In this document: piece by piece, positions 6,706-9,948 of the stretch
Position numbering within the stretch: position 1 is the first letter of the stretch
Layout: every line of letters begins with the position of its first letter
Origin: Deltaproteobacteria bacterium
GTDB taxonomy: Bacteria > Desulfobacterota > Binatia > Binatales > Binataceae
Assembly (NCBI GenBank): GCA_027403435.1
Contig: DAHZDR010000336.1
Coordinates: 1 to 9,948 of the forward strand
Length of the DNA: 9,948 nucleotides
Direction: 5' to 3'
Position numbers and translations under genes: made by a program
The notes under the pieces: model-generated
The model's input: only the letters and a program-made list of their open reading frames with translations
Databases searched by the model: none
Told to the model about the DNA's origin: nothing

Positions 6706-6898
6706 ACCGAACGCGCCGCGCAAGACTATCCGCGCGCGCCGCGAACTTAACGATCGCCCTGCGCGGGCGCGTGGGCGGGAGCCGCGTCAAGCGGCCCGCG
6801 TCCGCGATCGGCCATGCTTGCGCTGGCGGCCGAGCGCGGATGTGGCGAAGCGCAACGCCGGCGCCGGCGGTCAAATCCGCATCCGGCGGCGCCGCGCT
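6706..6898. other. Convergent spacer with several GC-rich hairpins
   Basis: No gene is supported here. Between the Nudix gene and the 67-aa gene, which point at each other, there are small hairpins at 6756-6768 (GCCC/GGGC) and 6781-6795 (GCCGC/GCGGC, loop GTCAA), plus a 14-bp perfect palindrome at 6856-6869. CGCGCCGCG also occurs twice close together near 6714 and 6735. There is no T run, so any termination here would need Rho or the strong structure itself. Confidence 0.35.
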
Positions 6899-6900
6899 TC
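6847..6900 (-). terminator. Possible bulged terminator-like hairpin after the 67-aa gene
   Basis: GAAGCGC (6847-6853) pairs with GCGCTTC (6894-6900), and GGCGCCG (6860-6866) pairs with CGGCGCC (6887-6893), leaving a 6-nt bulge on one side and a loop of 20 nt. The structure covers the stop codon of the minus-strand 67-aa gene. No T run follows, so termination is uncertain. Confidence 0.3.
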
Positions 6901-7102
6901 AGTTCAACGAAATTTCGGAAGGAAACAGAAAGGTCATGCTTCCGTCGTCAAATTTGACCAAATACATGTGACGGCCAAGATTTTCGACTTCCTTGACGAT
7001 TACAGGCTCTTCGTTGAAGCGCCCGCGACCCTCTTGGTCGCGCACCGGACGCACCAATCGGCAATGACGACCGACAACTGATTCCTGATTCATAGGTACC
7101 AT
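6899..7102 (-). CDS. Small uncharacterised protein, probably SH3-like beta fold
   Basis: A 67-residue protein I cannot assign to a named family. After a short N-terminus it alternates basic and hydrophobic residues in likely beta strands: GRHCRLVRPVRD, EEPVIVKEVENLG, HMYLVKFDDGSMTFLFP. Strand lengths and the FDDGS turn suggest a small SH3-like barrel, as in some RNA-, protein- or cell-wall-binding modules. The base composition of the gene is lower in GC than its neighbours, yet the protein is well balanced and not the Arg/Ala-rich kind seen in antisense frames, which supports coding. Start is the ATG at 7102, with AAGG 11 nt upstream; a second ATG lies at 7093. It is divergent from the gamma-glutamyltransferase-like gene across a 312-nt spacer. 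Function unknown. Confidence 0.65.
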   Translation of the reverse strand: MVPMNQESVVGRHCRLVRPVRDQEGRGRFNEEPVIVKEVENLGRHMYLVKFDDGSMTFLFPSEISLN

Positions 7103-7279
7103 TATCCCTGCCGCCTTTCTCGCCCATTTTGCGAATTTGGGCGATCCGCCACCCTGCTTATAGCTATAGCAAAGGCCGGGCCACTCCGAGAGAGGATTTT
7201 TTCGGCAACGTCACAGTTTTCAACAACTAATTCTACGCATCAGCACGGCTTGATCCGGATAACTTCGCTTTCGTCTCGC

Positions 7280-7291
7280 ATTTTGCAAAAT
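7280..7291. promoter_or_regulatory. Perfect 12-bp palindrome, candidate operator
   Basis: ATTTTGCAAAAT reads the same on both strands. A related CATTTTGCGAA stands at 7125-7135, close to the start of the 67-aa gene, matching CATTTTGCAAA at 7279-7289 in ten of eleven bases. Two related sites near the two divergent genes would suit a dimeric regulator. No matching regulator is identified. Confidence 0.35.
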
Positions 7292-7363
7292 CCGCCCGTG
7301 CGCTTTGACCCTCACTCTGCTACACGAAAGGGGCTATCCACTTACCAAAGGATGCGGCGCTTG

Positions 7364-7389
7364 GGGCGCCCGGCGTCATGCCGGCGCCC
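7364..7389 (+). other. Leader hairpin before the gamma-glutamyltransferase-like gene
   Basis: GGGCGC (7364-7369) pairs with GCGCCC (7384-7389) and CGG (7371-7373) with CCG (7381-7383), with one bulged C and a 7-nt loop. It ends 15 nt before the GGAG ribosome site (7405-7408). It lacks a T run and would act, if at all, on translation or mRNA stability. Confidence 0.3.
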
Positions 7390-7414
7390 GGCGCGTGGGC
7401 GCGCGGAGCATACG

Positions 7415-9184
7415 ATGACCACCTGGTATCCACTCGTGATGGGACGTGAAGCGATGGTCGCGACCGAACATTATCTTTCGGCCGCGGCGGGCGCGCGGAT
7501 TTTCGCCAAAGGCGGCAACGCAATCGACGCCGCCGTCGCCGCGACGCTGGTCGAAGGCGTCGTCAACCCGCATATGCATACGATCGGCGGCGAGGCGCCG
7601 ATGCTGATTTATGCGGCGGATGCCCGCCGGGTGGTCGCAATCAACGGCAACATGACCGCGCCCGCGCGCGCCACGATCGAGCATTATCGCGGCCTCGGCC
7701 TCAAGCTCGTGCCCGGCGAAGGCTTGCTGGCGGCGGGCGTGCCGGCCGCGTTCGACGCGCTCGCCGTCGCCCTCAAAACCTTCGGCACGATGACGTTGGC
7801 CGAGGTCGCGGCGCCGGCGGCCGCGCTCTGCGCGGACGGCTTCCCGATGCATCACGGGCTGGCCGGTGACGGCGAGACGCCGCACGATTTGTCGGGCCTG
7901 ATCGGCCACGCCTCGATTCGCGCGAACGCGAAAAAATTCCGCGAAAAATGGCCGACCAGCGTCGCGCTCTATATGCCCGGCGGCGCGGTTCCACATACCG
8001 GCCAGATGCTGAAAAATCCGGCGCTGGCGAACTTCTTTAGCCGCCTCGCCGACGCCGAAACGGCCGCCCGCAAGCGCGGCCGCGAAGCCGCGATCGACGC
8101 CGCCCGCGAACGCTTTTATCGCGGCGATATCGCGCGCGAAATCGTCGCCTGGTCCGAGGCCAACGGCGGCCTGCTCGCGCCCGGCGACCTGGCCGCCTTC
8201 GCCACCCGTATCGAAGCGCCGGTCACCGCCGACTATCGCGGCGTGACCGTCCACAAATGCGGTCCGTGGTCGCAAGGCCCGGTTTTTTTGCAGCAGTTGC
8301 GCCTGCTCGAAGGCTTCGACCTCAAGGCGATGGGCCACAATTCGGCCGATTACATCCACAGTCTGGTCGAGGCCGCCAAGCTCGCCTTCGCCGACCGCGA
8401 ACAATATTACGCCGACCCCGAATTTGTTGACGTGTCGCTCGACGGGCTGCTCTCGGCGCGTTACTCCGCAATCCGCCGCGAATTGATCGATCCGCGCCGC
8501 GCTTCGCTCGAACAACGTCCGGGCGACCCGATCAATCATCGCGCGCTGCTCGAACGTCCGGCCGGCGCGGCGCGCTCATGGGGTCCCGGCACGATCCACG
8601 TCACGGCGGCCGACGGCCGCGGCAATCTGGTCGCGGTGACGGCGAGCGGCGGATGGATTCCCAGTTCGCCGGTGATCGAAGCGTTGGGCTTTCCGCTGGG
8701 CAGCCGGATGCAAACGTTTTATCTCGACGAAGCGCACGCCAACGCGCTTAAGCCCGGCAAGCGCCCGCGCACGACGCTCACGCCCTCGATCGCGACCCGC
8801 AACGGCGCGCCGTGGCTGGCCTTCGGCACGCCCGGCGGCGACCAGCAGGACCAATGGACGCTGCAATACTTCCTTAACCTGATCGAATTCGGCATGTCGG
8901 TGCAGGAGGCGATCGAGGCGCCGCGGTTTTCCTCGGCGCATTTTCCCTCCACCTTTTATCCGCATAACGCGCGTCCCGGAGTGCTGCGGATCGAGGAGCG
9001 GATCGACGCCGGCGTGCGCGCGGAACTGGCCGCGCGCGGCCATCAGGTGGAGACCCGGCCGCCGTGGTGCGAGGGCCACGTGCTCGGTATCCGCTTCGAT
9101 CCGGCGCGCGGGCTGCTCGAGGGCGGCGCCGATCCGCGCGGCCAGATGGCGGTGGTGATGCCCGCCCAGGTAATCGGCTGGTAA
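7415..9184 (+). CDS. Gamma-glutamyltransferase-like N-terminal nucleophile hydrolase
   Basis: A 589-residue proenzyme of the gamma-glutamyltransferase (GGT) family, which cuts itself before a threonine to form large and small subunits. The nucleophile is most likely Thr393 in GPGTIHV, at the expected position (Thr391 in E. coli GGT), though the family's TTH is here TIH. Other family marks are GGNAIDAAVAATL (33-45), IGGEAPMLIY (57-66), the PRTTLTP segment (451-457) and FGTPGGDQ (470-477), which form the small-subunit active site. The large-subunit arginine that grips the gamma-glutamyl carboxylate (normally in an R-E-x-A-P motif) is replaced: here the motif reads NMTAP at 79-83. True GGT activity on glutathione is therefore doubtful, and another amide substrate is likely. 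No signal peptide is visible, unlike periplasmic GGTs. GGAG lies 6 nt before the chosen ATG. It converges on the beta-barrel gene with 29 nt between. Confidence 0.9.
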   Translation: MTTWYPLVMGREAMVATEHYLSAAAGARIFAKGGNAIDAAVAATLVEGVVNPHMHTIGGEAPMLIYAADARRVVAINGNMTAPARATIEHYRGLGLKLVPGEGLLAAGVPAAFDALAVALKTFGTMTLAEVAAPAAALCADGFPMHHGLAGDGETPHDLSGLIGHASIRANAKKFREKWPTSVALYMPGGAVPHTGQMLKNPALANFFSRLADAETAARKRGREAAIDAARERFYRGDIAREIVAWSEANGGLLAPGDLAAFATRIEAPVTADYRGVTVHKCGPWSQGPVFLQQLRLLEGFDLKAMGHNSADYIHSLVEAAKLAFADREQYYADPEFVDVSLDGLLSARYSAIRRELIDPRRASLEQRPGDPINHRALLERPAGAARSWGPGTIHVTAADGRGNLVAVTASGGWIPSSPVIEALGFPLGSRMQTFYLDEAHANALKPGKRPRTTLTPSIATRNGAPWLAFGTPGGDQQDQWTLQYFLNLIEFGMSVQEAIEAPRFSSAHFPSTFYPHNARPGVLRIEERIDAGVRAELAARGHQVETRPPWCEGHVLGIRFDPARGLLEGGADPRGQMAVVMPAQVIGW

Positions 9185-9213
9185 CCGCATCAAGGGCGGC
9201 GGCGCGAGTGCGG

Positions 9214-9948
9214 CTACTCGAACAGCGCGCCGATATAGCGCTCGCATTCGAGATTGAACTTCGTGATGACCTGGTCGGAGCCGCGCGTCAGGCCGAAGCC
9301 CGGACCGAAGTTGTATTCGAGTCCGTTGTCGAGCGCGCCGCGGACGACCGGAAAAATATAGTGTTGCTGCCGATATAGCGGATAGGCGCCGTCGATCAGG
9401 CCGGCGGCGCCGTAAAATTCCACGCCCGGCGAAATTTTACGAATCCAGTTGTAATAGACGCCCATGACATAGCCGAACTCGAAGCCCTGGTTCCGGTCCG
9501 GCCCGAGAAAAATCGCCTTTTCGAAAATCGGATTGAGTTCGATCTCCAAACGGCCAAAATCCTTTTCGATAATCGGCCGCAATTCGAGCTCCAGCGGCAC
9601 GTCGTCGAACTGCGGGACCCGATGCCATTCCAGCTCGGCGTACCAGCCCAGATCGACCGGCAGTTCGCCCTGCTCGAACAGGCGGCCGCGCAGACGATAT
9701 TTCGAGCCGGCGTATTGAAACGATGCGCCGTTGGGCCGCGCCAGATCCAGATAGGCCGCCGCTTCAAGATGCTCGGTCAACCCATAGGTCATTTCGATCG
9801 ACGTGCGGTACATCCCCTGGCTCGGATAGGTTCCGGCGGAAGTGCCGACGCCGCCCTGGGCATGGCCGTTGGGCACCACGCTGTTGAGCGATTCCATTTC
9901 GAGTACGCCCGGTCCTTCGGTCTGATAGGGATAAACCTCGAACTCCCA
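9214..9948 (-). CDS. Beta-barrel-like (probably outer-membrane) protein, N-terminus cut by window edge
   Basis: The frame is open from the right edge to a TAG at 9214, giving 244 visible residues; the start lies outside. An internal ATG at 9897 is not a likely start because the frame continues with similar residues beyond it. The protein is almost all short beta strands with alternating polar and aromatic residues: SIEMTYGLTEHLEAAAYL, DLGWYAELEWHR, FGRLEIELNPIFEKAIF, FEFGYVMGVYYNWI, YNFGPGFGLTRGSD. This is the look of an outer-membrane barrel such as the phenol-degradation MetA-type or other transporter-like proteins. It ends in GALFE, with the aromatic residue one place before the end rather than last. 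Any signal peptide would be outside the window. A role in uptake of hydrophobic substrates is inference. Confidence 0.65.
   Translation of the reverse strand, partial: WEFEVYPYQTEGPGVLEMESLNSVVPNGHAQGGVGTSAGTYPSQGMYRTSIEMTYGLTEHLEAAAYLDLARPNGASFQYAGSKYRLRGRLFEQGELPVDLGWYAELEWHRVPQFDDVPLELELRPIIEKDFGRLEIELNPIFEKAIFLGPDRNQGFEFGYVMGVYYNWIRKISPGVEFYGAAGLIDGAYPLYRQQHYIFPVVRGALDNGLEYNFGPGFGLTRGSDQVITKFNLECERYIGALFE

Larger units (their letters stand above)
7103..7414. promoter_or_regulatory. Divergent regulatory spacer between the 67-aa gene and the gamma-glutamyltransferase-like gene
   Basis: A 312-nt non-coding stretch, clearly richer in A and T than the rest of the window. From left to right it holds an inverted repeat CGCCCA/TGGGCG (7121-7126 with 7138-7143), a palindrome TATAGCTATA (7159-7168) that could serve as a -10 element for either strand, a T run at 7197-7202, a 12-bp perfect palindrome (7280-7291) and a GC-rich hairpin (7364-7389). 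TTGGGC (7137-7142) and TATAGC (7159-7164) are 16 nt apart and could form a weak plus-strand promoter. The frame of the downstream gene is open back to 7250, but that part does not look like protein and the enzyme family starts later. Confidence 0.45.

Noticed and set aside
7250..7414. N-terminal extension of the GGT-like enzyme (55 codons)
   Set aside because: It contains no signal peptide or family sequence and overlaps the AT-rich control region; a good GGAG site precedes the ATG at 7415.
7376..8539. A 387-codon minus-strand frame opposite the GGT-like gene
   Set aside because: Its protein is an Arg/Gly/Ala/Val-rich mirror of the GGT codons with no motif, and the sense frame has all the family marks.
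9185..9213. A shared terminator between the convergent GGT-like and barrel genes
   Set aside because: The 29-nt gap has no clear inverted repeat and no T run.
1..9948. CRISPR array, insertion sequence, prophage or toxin-antitoxin pair
   Set aside because: No regularly spaced repeats, transposase, integrase or phage genes were seen, and the two small proteins do not resemble known toxin or antitoxin families.

Overview
The window is GC-rich chromosomal DNA from a bacterium. Genes are tightly packed and mostly catabolic or housekeeping. I see no phage genes, transposases, tRNA, rRNA or CRISPR repeats. The mix of a luciferase-like flavin monooxygenase, a class III CoA-transferase, an alpha/beta hydrolase, a gamma-glutamyltransferase-like enzyme and an outer-membrane beta-barrel-like protein suggests a Gram-negative environmental bacterium of the deltaproteobacterial/Binatota kind. 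That placement is inferred from gene content only, with no marker gene to prove it.

Layout from left to right. (1) A minus-strand operon covers 1-3363. It is read as CaiB/BaiF CoA-transferase, then alpha/beta hydrolase, then a luciferase-like monooxygenase cut by the left edge. A good sigma70-type promoter lies at 3408-3437. (2) Divergent from it is a plus-strand protein (3517-4266) that looks like two RidA/YjgF-like domains in one chain. (3) Ending 4 nt from it, tail to tail, is a minus-strand pair: a small conserved-looking hypothetical protein (95 aa) followed by a Fur-family metalloregulator. (4) Divergent from that pair are a tandem universal stress protein (5200-6036) and a Nudix hydrolase of the ADP-ribose pyrophosphatase type (6178-6705). 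(5) A 67-aa minus-strand protein (6899-7102) and a plus-strand gamma-glutamyltransferase-like enzyme (7415-9184) diverge from a 312-nt, relatively AT-rich spacer rich in palindromes. (6) At the right edge a minus-strand beta-barrel-like protein (9214 to beyond 9948) converges on the gamma-glutamyltransferase gene.

How the genes may work together: the left operon fits a degradation pathway in which a substrate is activated as a CoA thioester, oxidised by a flavin monooxygenase and hydrolysed; the substrate cannot be read from the sequence. Fur, the stress protein and the Nudix enzyme form a stress and metal housekeeping cluster. The gamma-glutamyltransferase-like enzyme keeps the autoprocessing threonine but lacks the arginine that normally binds the gamma-glutamyl carboxylate, so its substrate is probably different. 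I found no clear new defence or mobile system. The most unusual items are the double RidA-like protein, the altered gamma-glutamyltransferase, the two small uncharacterised proteins and several structured intergenic spacers.
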